Positions 1 to 10,276 of a stretch of DNA of 64,000 nt are shown piece after piece (the stretch's first letter is position 1; every line of letters starts with the position of its first letter). This DNA comes from Adiantum capillus-veneris (Eukaryota; Streptophyta; Polypodiopsida; Polypodiales; Pteridaceae): NCBI GenBank assembly GCA_014529385.2, contig CM043943.1, positions 97,242,355 through 97,306,354 of the forward strand. The letters are read 5' to 3'. A model generated the notes under the pieces. The model was not told the origin of the DNA. It searched no databases and saw nothing but the letters and a program-made list of their open reading frames with translations. The translations under genes and the position numbers were made by a program.

Positions 1-57
1 TTTGCATCTTACTGTCATCATTTGGCATTCTGAGTGACAGCATGTAAAGCGCACACA

Positions 58-61
<4 letters not shown>

Positions 62-107
<46 letters not shown>
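62..107. repeat. (TG)n microsatellite
   Basis: A pure TG run of about 45 bp. The open frame across it is a product of the dinucleotide and not a gene. From 108 to 477 I see unique-looking sequence with no gene signal, apart from a short inverted repeat (GAGCAAC...GTTGCTC) near 400-430. Confidence 0.95.
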
Positions 108-109
<2 letters not shown>

Positions 110-477
110 AAAGAACCAGCAGCCCGGGCGTACACACGCTCCGTCGGCGCCGCGGCTAGTACAAGAGCAGAATAGAAGAAGAAAAGGGGAAGGAAGGAGC
201 GACAAAACACAAAAGGCAATGATGGTGGCTCATTGCTTGCTCAAAAAACCACGCTCCACAAAGCTTTTCTCTCACTCTCCTCTAGCATTTTTAATAACCA
301 GCCGACATGTGGCACTCCTCTTGAGCTTCTTTGACTTCATTTGACCATCTCAAAATACATTCGAAGCTCAACTCTCACCTTTACACATGAAAGTCCTCTA
401 GGGAGCAACAATAACGTCGTCGTTGCTCTTAGAGACAAGCTTCCTCCTCAAAAAAGGTTGGGCGAGGACATATAACA

Positions 478-3292
478 AGCCGTAGGTCAAACGAATAGAA
501 GAAACGCCCAAAATATAAGCCATTTTTGAAGTCCGGTTGAGTTTTTCTACAAAAAATCGCAAACGGACTTCATAAACGGCTTCTACACTGTCGGTAAAAT
601 CCGGTTGCGTTTTTTCGTAGAAAAACGCAAACGGACTTCGAAAATGGCTTCTATGCCTACCGAAACCATCCGTAGTCCATTAGGTAGTCTTCAAGCAATT
701 TCAAGAGCGTGTATGGCAAGCCGTAGGTCAAACGGACAGAAGAAACGTCAAATACACAAGCCGTAGGTTAAATCCGGTTGCATTTTTCTACGGAAAAACG
801 AACACGATCTTCGGAAACTGATTCTATGCCTACCGAAACTATCCGTAGTCCATTAGGTAGTCTTTAGGCAATGTCAAGAGCGCGTATGGCAAGCCGTAGG
901 TCAGACGGATAGAAGAAACGCCAAATACACAAGCCGTAGGTCAAATCCGATTGCGTTTTTCTACGGAAAAATACAGACGAACCTTGGAAACTGATTCTAC
1001 GCCTACCGAAACCATCTGTAGTCCATTAAGTAATCGTAAGGAAATTTCAAGACCGTGTATGGCAAACCGTAGGTTAAACGGATAGAAGAAATGTCAAATA
1101 CACAAGCCGTAGGTCAAATCCGATTGCGTTTCGGAAAAACGCAAACGGACTTTGGAAATGGCTTCTATGCCTATTGAAACCATCCGTAGACGATTAGGTA
1201 GTCTTTAGGCAATGTCAAGAGCGCGTATTCCAAGCCGTAGGTCAAACGAACAGAAGAAACGCCAAATACACAAGCCGTAGGTCAAATCCAGTTGCGTTTT
1301 TCACCGAAAAAACGTAAACGGACTTCGAAAAATAATTCTACACCTACCGAAACCATCCGTAGTCCATTAAGTAGTTTTAAGGCAATATCAAGAGCGTGTA
1401 TGGTAAGCCGTAGATCAAACGGACAGAAGAAACGCCAAATACACAAGCCGTAGGTCAAATCCGGTTGCGTTTTTCTACGGAAAAACGCAGACGAACTTCG
1501 GAAACTGATTCTACACCTACCGAAACCATCTGTAGTCCATTAAGTAGTCGTAAGGCAATTTCAAGACCGTGTATGGCAAGCCGTAGGTTAAACGGACAAA
1601 AGAAACGTCAAATACACAAGCCGTAGGTCAAATCCTATTGCGTTTTTCTACGAAAAAACGCAAACGGACTTCGGAAATGGCTTCTATGCCTATTGAAACC
1701 ATCCGCAGACTATTAGGTAGTCTATAGGCAATGTCAAGAGTGCGTATGGCAAGCCATAGGTCAAACGGACAGAAGAAACGTCAAATACACAAGCCGTAGG
1801 TCAAATCCAGTTGCGTTTTTCACCGAAAAAACGTAAACGGACTTTGAAAACTAATTCTACGCCTACCGAAACCATCCGTAGTCCATTAAGTAGTTTTAAG
1901 GCAATGTCAAGAGCGTGTATGGTAAGCCGTAGATCAAACAGACAGAAGAAACGCCAAATACACAAGCCGTAGGTCAAATCCGGTTGCGTTTTTCTACGGA
2001 AAAACGCAGACAAATTTCGGAAACTAATTCTACGTCTACCGAAACCATCCATAGTCCATTAAGTAGGTTTAAGGCAACGTCAAGACCGTGTATGGCAAGC
2101 CGTAGGTTAAACGGACAGAAGAAACGTCAAATACACAAGCCGTAGGTCAAATCCTATTGCGTTTTTCTACGGAAAAACGCAAACGAACTTCGGAAATGGC
2201 TTCTATGCCTACTGAAACCATACGTAGATGATTAGGTAGTCTTTAGGCAATGTCAAGAGTGCGTATGGCAAGCCGTAGGTCAAACGGACAGAAGAAACGC
2301 CAAATACACAAGCCGTAGGTCAAATCCGGTTGCGTTTTTCTACAAAAAAAACGCAGACGGACTTCGGAAACTGATTCTACGCCTACCGAAACCATCCGTA
2401 GTCCATTAACTAGTCTTAAGGAAACGTCAAGACCGTGTATGGTAAGCCGTAGGTTAAACGGACAGAAGAAACGTCAAATACACAAGCCGTAGGTCAAATC
2501 CGGTTGGGTTTTTCTACGGAAAAACGCAAACGGACTTCCGAAATGGCTTCTATGCCTACTGAAATCATCCATAGATGATTAGGTAGTTTTTAGGCAATGT
2601 CAAGAGCGCGTATGGCAAGCCGTAGGTCAAACGAACAGAAGAAACGCCAAATACACAAACTATAGGTCAAATCCGGTTACATGTTTCACCGAAAAAAACG
2701 CAAACGGACTTCGGAAACTAATTATACGCCTATCGAAACCATCCGTAGTCCATTAAGTAGTTTTAAGGCAATGTCAAGAGCGTGTATGGTAAGTCGTAGA
2801 TCAAACGGACAGAAGAAACGTCAAATACACAAGCCGTAGGTCAAATCCGGTTGTGTTTTTTTACGATAAAACGCAAACGGACTTCGAAAACTGATTCTAC
2901 GGTTACCGAAACCATCCGTAGTCAACTAGGTAGTCTTTAAGCAATGTCAAGAGCGCGTGTGGCAAGCCGTAGGTCAAATGGATAGAAGAAACACCAAATA
3001 CACAAGCCGTAGGTCAAATCCGGTTGCGTTTTTCTACGAAAAAATGCAAACGGACTTTGGAAATGGCTTCTATGCCTATCGAAACCATCCGTAGTCCATT
3101 AGGTAGTCTTAAATCAATGTTAAGAGCGTGTATGGCAAGCCGTAGGTCAAACGGACAGAAGAAACGCCAAATACACAAGCTGTAGATCAGATCCGATTAC
3201 GTTTTTCTACGAAAAAACGCAAACAGACTTCAGAAACTGATTCTACGGTTATCGAAACCATCCGTAGTCGATTAGGTAGTCTTTAGGCAATG
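478..3292. repeat. 173-bp satellite array with three-monomer higher-order repeat
   Basis: A tandem array in which the word AAGCCGTAGG, or a one-base variant, recurs at 718, 891, 1064, 1232, 1405, 1578, 1751, 1924, 2097, 2270, 2444, 2617, 2791, 2964 and 3137. The spacing is 173 bp almost everywhere; one monomer is 168 bp. The first stretch, 478-717, is irregular. Each monomer holds the AAGCCGTAGGTCAAA word twice, 40 bp apart, and a short hairpin. Monomers fall into three types that repeat in the order A-B-C across 891-2096, with the order slipping at about 2270. The array ends abruptly at about 3292. The monomer length is in the range common for plant centromeric or heterochromatic satellites; chromosomal position cannot be told from this window. 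Confidence 0.95.
1467..1488. repeat. perfect 9-bp dyad inside a satellite monomer (example)
   Basis: GCGTTTTTC (1467-1475), loop TACG, GAAAAACGC (1480-1488) form a perfect inverted repeat. The same hairpin, with small changes, sits at the same place in most monomers, for example near 1985-2007 and 2158-2180. Confidence 0.8.
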
Positions 3293-3361
3293 TCATCAGT
3301 GGATTTTATAAATATGCTTTGTGAGACACAGACACGCTTCTGTGTCTCTTTTTTGTATAGA

Positions 3362-3560
3362 CATATATGGTTATGGTTATGGTTATTGTTTTGTCTATGG
3401 TTATGATTAACTTTTGTGTTATGCTTATGGTTATTGTTTTGTTTATGGTTATGGTTATCTGTATTATGGTTTTGATCAAGATGGTTATGGCCGGTTATGG
3501 TTTTGCACAAATTAAGTTCGTTATGGTTATGGTTTTAAGTTGGTACGATTATGGTTTTGC
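3362..3560. repeat. degenerate (TATGGT)n low-complexity tract
   Basis: Short runs of TATGGT and TTATGG are interspersed with TTTTGT words. The tract starts about 70 bp after the satellite ends. The hexamer is not the plant telomere repeat TTTAGGG. Open frames on both strands here are driven by the repeat. Confidence 0.7.
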
Positions 3561-3731
3561 ACAAAGTTCATTTCATTCTTTCATTGGCCTTAAATCTCAT
3601 GTGAGATCCTACATGGATAGCATGTAGGAGGCGTATACATAATATGGTTTTTTTTTTAAGTTTATGTAAAAACGAAGGGAACTCTGCCGAAATTTTTGGG
3701 GGAGCACGGTTGATTTTGGTGCTACTCGCTT

Positions 3732-4032
3732 TCTTGGGCAGAGGGCAGGAAGTCTGGCTATGGTGGCTATGTCCATCTTTTCATTGGGCACAGGCCAGGC
3801 TACCTGTCCTCTGCCCAAGATTTTGTTTTTTTGTTATGGTTGTCGATATATGCGTCTATATTTTCATCGAAATCTGCATCGCTATCTGCGTCTATATCCG
3901 CGTCGCTATCGGCGTCGCAAATAAAGCCTTTCCACGCATATATCGATGCAAATTCTGACAGTTTTACAGGGACACAGATAGCGACATTAAGCGTCGATAT
4001 ATACGTCGATGACACCTTTTTTTGTTGTAGTG
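3732..4032 (-). mobile_element. one end of a CACTA-like DNA transposon (candidate)
   Basis: Read on the minus strand from 4032 the sequence begins CACTACAACAAAAAAAGG, the form of a CACTA-type terminus. It is followed by subterminal short repeats of CGATATA, GCGTC and GATAGCGAC words in both orientations (3840-4010), as expected for CACTA subterminal regions. An imperfect 26-bp inverted repeat ending in CTCTGCCCAAG lies at 3732-3757 and about 3796-3821. I could not find the opposite terminus, so the extent is uncertain. No transposase is visible. Confidence 0.4.
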
Positions 4033-4062
4033 TTAATTAATTAATTAATAGCTAGCTCCATT

Positions 4063-4082
4063 TTGCTAGATCCATCTAGCAA
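4063..4082. repeat. perfect 9-bp inverted repeat
   Basis: TTGCTAGAT, CC, ATCTAGCAA. The word CTAG recurs many times from 4040 to 4230 (CTAGTT, CATCTAGCA), giving a TAGC/CTAG-rich patch of unknown origin. No gene is seen between 4033 and 5270. Confidence 0.6.
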
Positions 4083-4536
4083 GAACATTAGATTACTATA
4101 TAGCAAGCTTGTAGGAAACATGATTTTACTAGTTCCATCTAGCATCTACATAGCAGGGCCTCACTTTTGCTAGTTGCATATATTGTATTTGCTATAGGTT
4201 TGCTAGTTCAATCTAGTTAATCAATGCAATGGGATGATATTTACTCGGTGGCAATTGGTCTAAAGCTCTTTGATAGTAGGTCACCTCTACACCTGCAACT
4301 CTCTCTCTCTCTCTCTCTTTGTCTCTCCTTGTGTGCACTTGCATGTGAACACGAGGGTGCATACCCACACACACAAATGTGCATGTGTGGGTAGCAGATT
4401 CTCCTCTGCAGTTGTTACAATGGTGGTCATGTGCATATTCTTGTAGTCGAGCCCACCACTCAACTTGTGTGCAAGCTCCAGTGCCACATCAAGTTGGCAA
4501 CCCTACCTCCACATTCTTGCAATCCACCCTGAGAGA

Positions 4537-4537
<1 letters not shown>

Positions 4538-4583
<46 letters not shown>

Positions 4584-4736
4584 AGACCTCCACCTGCCCA
4601 ACTCAGACGTAAGATGGTTGTGTTGCCTACAAGAAAGAGGTTGTGCATTGCAACCATTCATGCTAATGTGATGCTGTTGTTTTGCAGGTTTAAGCCCGCG
4701 TTGTGAGTGCGGACAAGGCACATATTCTCATAGGCA

Positions 4737-4791
<55 letters not shown>
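4538..4791. repeat. (CA)n and (GA)n microsatellites
   Basis: (CA)n at 4538-4580 is bounded by GAGAGA on both sides, and (GA)n at about 4738-4791 is nearly pure. A second, shorter GA run is at about 4834-4855. Open frames here are repeat artefacts. Confidence 0.95.
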
Positions 4792-4793
<2 letters not shown>

Positions 4794-5278
4794 CATGTTG
4801 GCTTGGCACTACCCGTTCCCCTAAGCTCCACAGATAGAGAGAGAGAGAGAGAGAGTATAGAGGCAAACATATTTCCGTTTTTGGTTTCCTGGCTACTATT
4901 AAAACATTGTGCCACTATCATTTGTGTGTGCATGTGCGTGCATGTGTCTCAAGCCCCTCGGCTCAATTGATTGGCAAGAAACAAGTGGGATGCAGCTATA
5001 GTAATTTTGCACCTGGACGGTGGTCTTGTTGGCGTTTAGTCTTCATCTCGCAATTGTGGACACGTGGAAAGGCATGCGCTCTGCCGTTATAGAGAGTGTA
5101 GATGTGGTTGAGAAAATAATTTTAGCCAAGTTATCCATGATGTGTATGTGAGCCTAAACCGTGAGCTTGAGGACCTAGGTTTCGTTGTGTGTGAGAGGGT
5201 TAGTATGTATGCACACATACATATCCCCCCTCCCTCCCAAATCACAAAAAAAAAGAAAAAAAAAACACACAAAAACTT

Positions 5279-5700
5279 GCTCAAGCTAGGCTCTTGTTTA
5301 AAATGGGACTCCACTGAGCATCCAAAAGGCAAAGGTGGAGCGACTATTGGAATTGCAGAGCATCTGGCTTTAGGAATCACAGCTATACATAAATCCTTAG
5401 TCAACTGTTGGATAGAAATCACTTTGTGTAAACCAATTAACTCTAGTGTCTTTATATGCCCCCAACTCTATTTCAAACAGGTCAACAGTATGGACAGAAC
5501 TTGTCAACTTGCCTAAGCCTTGCATTCTTGCAAGAGATTTTAACGTGGTAGAATCCCTAGATGATAGATGGAATAACCTTGGTCAAGTTATTGGTGGGGT
5601 AGAGAAACAACAATGGGAAAAGTTGATTGATAAACAGAATCTGCTGGACATTTCTCAAGAAACAAATTTTACATGGACCAACAAACAACAAAGTAATTAA
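5279..5700 (+). pseudogene. LINE AP-endonuclease fragment
   Basis: Two adjoining frames read as an AP-endonuclease domain. The first carries GKGGATIGIAEHLALGI, then INSSVFICPQL. The frame at 5446-5700 carries LYAPNS, later CILARDFNVVE (the conserved GDFN strand, here RDFN) and DDRW, then TNFTWTN. These match the middle and end of plant L1 endonucleases. The N-terminal catalytic Asn/Glu part is absent. A frameshift separates the two parts, so this is a remnant. Confidence 0.8.
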
Positions 5701-6292
5701 TTGCTATAGATCAGTAAGATTAGACAAAATTTATTTAAATTCACATCTCATGCAAGACTTTTGGCAAATCAACTGCTGGTCTGACAATTCTCTTCTCATG
5801 TCCGATCATTCAACTGTTTTGTTTGAGTTTATAAGAAAATCACACATGTTCAAAGATGGCTAGCATCATATTGATCAGTCTTTGCTTCCTCTTCAGTGTG
5901 TGAGAAATAAGGTAAAAGAATTTTTTGACAATGCTTTCAGTCTTCATTCTTCAGCATTTAAAGCTTGGGATTTGGCAATCAAGCACACATAGAAAGCTCT
6001 ATCTAATTTTAGGCTTAGGGAAAGGGCTATTAGACAACACATGAAAATGATGATAACTAAACAAACCTCCGACTTAGAGATGGTGACCCAATCTAATAGT
6101 CCTCCTTCCCCTGCCCTTTTTTAGCTAAAAGATGAATTAAGGAGAGAGGAGCTCCTCATTGCCAAGGCTTCCCTTAATTGGACTAGAGAGTTCTGGGCAT
6201 GGAAAACTGACTGCCCTGACCCAAATATGTTCAGGCTGCTAAAAACTAAATAAAAATCAAGGACTATACCCCTCTTCTTAAAATTCAAGAGG

Positions 6293-7445
6293 GTGACAAA
6301 GATGAAGGAGTACAAAGAATTTTTGCTACCATACATCTTTCAGGTCTGGCAAGAAGCCATGACAATTGGAGCTCTTCCATATACTACTAGCACTGGAGTT
6401 ATAAAGCTCATTCATAAAAAGGGGGGTAAGGAGGACTTAGGCAAATGGAGACCAATCACCTGTCTGACTACTATGTATAAGATCTTTGCCCTTGCCCTAG
6501 CTAAGAGAATCAGTTCTATTATGTGCAAAATCATTTTACCAGAACAAAAAGGATTTATCAAGGGGAGATATCTTCAAGATAGACTTTGATAAGGCCTATG
6601 ATAGAATTGAATGGGACTTTGTGTTTCAGTCACTATTCGACATTGGATTTGGTAGGATTTACCAAATTCATTCAAGTGTTATTTGGGAATTCTTTTTCCA
6701 GAATTGTTGTTAATGGTGAGCTAATTGATCCTTTCCCCTTCTTGAGTTCTTTCAGACAAGGTTGCCCAATTGCACCATTGCTACATGTTGTCTACTCAGG
6801 TGCATTGTGTTGGCTAGTGGAAGCAAAAGTGGAGCCAGGCAACTTGACAAGGGTAACAAAACCAGGTGCCATTAATCAATTGTGCTTACAACATTTTGTT
6901 GATTCAGTAATGACATTATGAACAATGACAAACATACAGTTGAAACTTTCTGGGAACGTTTATCCACTTTTTGTAGTTTTGTTGGCTTTAAGGCTGCTTC
7001 ATCTGAGATCCCTTTAATAGTCACAAGGTAAGGCTACTCCCAGATGCAAGATGGACACTTATTTAGACTGCTTGGCATCCCTATGGGGTTCAAAGTAACT
7101 TTCAAGCAAAGGTGGGAATGGGTTCTCAACAAGATCACAGGAAAAATTCTCAGTTGGTCTCACTACCCAACCTCTCTGTCCAACAGGGCCTTTGTACTTA
7201 ATCACTATTTGATGCCATCTCTCATCTATTTCTTGTCTTGCTAGCTATTCAAATATCAGATGCTACAAGCAATTTCCTTGTTTAGATTCTTCTTGTGGGG
7301 TGGAAACTTGGACCATCTTAAAGTTCCAAAAGTAGCATGGGATGTTTGTTGTCAACCCAAAGCAAGTGGAGGGTTGGGTTTGCTCAATTTGAACCTCATC
7401 TCTACCAAGCTAGTAGCTAATCATCTTAACTTCCTTGGACTCTAA
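6293..7445 (+). pseudogene. LINE reverse transcriptase remnant
   Basis: The frame at 6293-6589 contains GVIKLIHKKGG, WRPITCLTTMYKI and ILPEQKGFIKGR, the classic N-terminal RT blocks of plant L1 elements. DFDKAYDRIEWDF follows at about 6577-6620 in another frame. The catalytic FADD box reads FVDS at about 6895-6910, so a metal-binding Asp is lost. The frame at 7044-7244 gives LLGIPMG and LSNRAFVLNHYLMP, and 7260-7445 gives FLWGG and ASGGLGLLNL, the usual region after RT. Several stops and frameshifts show decay. Plus-strand orientation agrees with the A-rich 3' end at 9.99 kb. Confidence 0.88.
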
Positions 7446-8543
7446 TGATTTATGGGCGGTTTTGCTAAAAAGACACCTATCCAAATTCGGGGTAAAGAAC
7501 TATAAAGCCTAGTCTAATTGTACTCTTAGAGACTCAGTGGTATCTCCAATCAGATTTTTACCTTCTAGATATAATCTGGTCAGAAGGTTCTCGAATGCGT
7601 GGCAAGATCTGAAGGAAAAATTGAAACCAAAATTCTCTTTTTATTCTAATATGTATTGTTTTATGCAGGACTCACCCTGACTGGGATATTTGCAGGCAAG
7701 TTGAATCTTCCTTGCAGGAAGGCTCACATTTTCTTTAAAGCAGGGATACAATAATGGGGGGACTATTTCAGTGGTGCAAAGCCTAAATCAATTTCAAAGT
7801 TGCAGACAAAACATCAACTGTCTCAAAAAATTGATGAATGGTGTTGTTCTACATTACAATCATTGCTTTCTCAGTTTCACTTACCACCCAGAGGAGCCTC
7901 CAAACAAGCCAAACTATCATGGTTGGCTAAGAAAATTTACCATAGCTTCAAGCCTAAAAATGGGGTTGAAGAGGATTTGAAGAAGAAGCCAAGAAATTGA
8001 ACATCCAATGGAGTTGCAGACAATGGACCTACATATTTCAATGTGCTTGGGCTTACCCTCTAGAAGTCAAACACAATACTCTACTTTGGTTAAGTCTGCA
8101 CAAGGGCATTTGGTGTGGTGCCAAGGCTTTATGAATTGGCAAATCAAATGGTAAATGCCTCAGATGTAACTGAGCCACATAAGATATCTACCACACCTCT
8201 TCTTCCATTGTAAAGCAAACAGTAAGATTCTCTCCAAAGTTCAAGTATGGGGTCAAATGTGTAAGCTGGATCTTGTAGACCTACTGGGAAATTGTGAGGG
8301 TCAGGACATCCTCTTTGAAGTTTTTGGGGAGGAATTAAACTATGGTTCATCTGGAATGCAAGGATTTCCTTCGTCTTTAATTCTCTGGAATGTCACCCTA
8401 TGGCTTTGTTCTTAGAGCTTAGGTGGGCTACTGAAGCCTTGTGCAAGAAGATAAAATACCCAGTCGATCTCCCTGTTTACTCTATGCATAGAAGTTTACC
8501 ATGGCCTCAATGGAAAAGAATTGTTCCCTTGTACTACTCAGTC

Positions 8544-9890
8544 TTAACACTAGGTTGGTAATGGGACACTTTTATGTCCTGGGACACTTTTATGTCTTGT
8601 TAAGTGACCATTTTCCTTGAATTATGTCAAGAGTTTCAAAATGGATTTTGAGGTGCTATCTATCTAGAAAGTTGTCTCGTGAGCTGAAAAAAACTTGACA
8701 TTTTTTTGGAATACCAATTCCATCTTTAACCTTGTCCTTGCACAACATTTCACAACCTAAACTCTTTGAAAAAACGGGTCCTGTTTTTGGCTTTTTTCAA
8801 CTTTTTGCAACTATACCACTCTAGAATTCATTTTTATGAGGTTTATAATGCTATAGAACTATCTTTAGTAATCCTCAACATGTCCTGATGTTTCTAGGGA
8901 GAAATAAATATTAAACTTGTAAGTTATGACCAAATTACAAAAATTGTCAAATCCTGTTTTTTAGCCAATTTTAGCTCTTCTATGATTTTTTTGGTGGATT
9001 TCATGATATCCAAATGCATTTTTTATATTCTATGTCGCATATTGTAACATAAATCTAATATTCCTTGAGTTTTGGGATACCTAATACCCTATTTTGCATA
9101 GTGCACAACGATGCTTGATGTTTTCAATTATAGAAGAAAACGAAACATTCTAGTATATCAAGTATAGCTTTTTCAATATTGTTAGTTTCTTGTGACAACT
9201 ACATGAATTTTGTAGGTAGTAACCATATCTAATCATAAGGATCAAATTTGGCTAGATATTGAATAGTTTCTATGGGATTCTACAACTCATAATGTTGAAC
9301 CCAGTTTTTTCATGTTTGCTGTTTTTAGCACTCCATCTTTGTCTCCAAGATTCCCCTTGGTAAGAGATGTATTATTCTTTTGACATGGTCCATGGCTCTT
9401 TACAAACATAAAGGACAATAGGGAACTAAGAAAACATGCGTATATTATTTGTATTGAGCGTGGCTATAGAAAATTTGATGATAGGTTTGCAGAATGGTAA
9501 AAATTCAACTTTTTTGTACCTAATTATTTTGGCAAAACAAAAAATAGTGAGTGAGAAGCAATCATATGTTCTGATCACCAACCCATTGAAGGTAACTAGG
9601 GAATTTATCTCAAGTCCTACAAAAATCCCTAATCTTATTTTTATGCAACAAAACGTAAGAAATGACTGTTTTGATGAAAATGCACTGGTCCATCAACTTT
9701 GGAGGCTTGGTGTGACCAAAAGATGAGAAATTTTACAAGTTTCTTTTTTTTTCCATGTGTAGTAGGCCTTGAACTATAACCTCATGAAAGGATTTTACAA
9801 AATGAGTGGATCTACTATGGTTTTGGAGGTTTTTTTCAAAACCCTGAAAGGACACTTTTATGTCCTGTTAGGTTACCAACCTAGTGTTAA
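8544..9890 (+). mobile_element. TTAA-target DNA transposon, copy 1 (1339 bp)
   Basis: The element occupies 8548-9886. It starts CACTAGGTTGGTAA and ends with the reverse complement TTACCAACCTAGTG, and is flanked on both sides by TTAA. A subterminal motif GGACACTTTTATGTCC lies just inside both ends. Copies 2 and 3 (56787-58121 and 61088-62415) share the whole length and both ends. TTAA duplication is typical of the piggyBac and Kolobok superfamilies; which one applies cannot be told without a transposase. This copy sits in the LINE near its 3' end, on the same strand. Confidence 0.92.
9436..9726 (+). CDS. 96-codon ORF conserved in the TTAA transposon family
   Basis: The frame encodes 96 residues beginning MRILFVLSVAIENLMIG and ending LVHQLWRLGVTKR. 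The same frame is open in copy 3 (61252-61542) and, with a later start, in copy 2 (56951-57163), with only a few substitutions. The middle (KIVSEKQSYVLITNPLK, then NLIFMQQNVRNDCFDEN) has no motif I recognise, and no DDD transposase block is visible. It may be a leftover transposase piece, a captured host fragment or a chance open frame kept by the youth of the family. Upstream and downstream parts of the element are AT-rich and non-coding. Confidence 0.35.
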   Translation: MRILFVLSVAIENLMIGLQNGKNSTFLYLIILAKQKIVSEKQSYVLITNPLKVTREFISSPTKIPNLIFMQQNVRNDCFDENALVHQLWRLGVTKR

Positions 9891-10239
9891 GACTTAGGAT
9901 GAGAGATTACCTCCTTAGACCTTGACATTTCTTGTTGGGGTGACCCTCCCTCTCCTTGAGGGTCAATGTATTCTCCTTTTTTCAACCAAAAAAAAAGCAC
10001 AAAACACCCACAACAGGCTTACCACGCCCATCTATACTCTTTATAATGCCGCTTAAAATTTTCAAGGCCAAAGAATGCATCCACGTGCCAAACCCTCCAT
10101 GAGCTACAGGGTTGCCGTTTTTTTCCTCGATGCTGAATTGTCCCACCTGCTACAACATCGCATGTTGTTGTACATTGCTTTGAAGGTGCAATTTTTATTT
10201 GATTATCATAACAACCATTTTTTATCATAACACGCTATA

Positions 10240-10276
10240 GCCTTTGTCTGTGTGTGTGTGTGTGTGTGAGTGTGTA
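10240..10276. repeat. (TG)n at the 3' edge of the Penelope-like element
   Basis: A TG run directly precedes the left copy of the 0.8 kb direct repeat. A shorter GTGTGTG tract sits at the same point before the right copy (13816-13828), so the run belongs to, or was copied with, the end of the element. Between 9996 and 10240 I see no gene. 10031-10085 resembles 45328-45395, part of a dispersed repeat. Confidence 0.7.

Larger units (their letters stand above)
5270..9995 (+). mobile_element. 5'-truncated L1-type LINE, split by a TTAA transposon
   Basis: A non-LTR retrotransposon of which about 3.4 kb remains once the nested element (8544-9890) is discounted. The first coding traces are the middle of an AP-type endonuclease, so the 5' end is missing. 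Reverse transcriptase follows at about 6290-6930, the RT thumb/connection region at 7040-7445, and a decayed C-terminal tail up to about 8543. After the nested insertion the 3' end resumes at 9887 and finishes in an A-rich tract at about 9986-9995. LINEs of this form copy their RNA into a nicked target. The coding frame is broken in many places, so this copy cannot be active. Matching target duplications at the two ends were not found. Confidence 0.88.

Noticed and set aside
66-344. 92-codon frame starting in (TG)n
   Set aside because: The start is in the microsatellite and the rest has no recognisable domain or codon pattern.
1801-2052. 83-codon minus frame in the satellite
   Set aside because: Frame is a by-product of one monomer pair and is not kept in the other monomers.
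478-3292. CRISPR-like array
   Set aside because: Repeats are contiguous 173-bp monomers without unique spacers, in a plant-type genome; this is satellite DNA.
3362-3560. telomeric repeat
   Set aside because: TATGGT is not the plant or fern telomere unit and the tract is degenerate.
8544-8562. CACTA superfamily for the 1.3-kb element because it starts CACTA
   Set aside because: Empty sites at two loci show a TTAA duplication; CACTA elements duplicate 3 bp.
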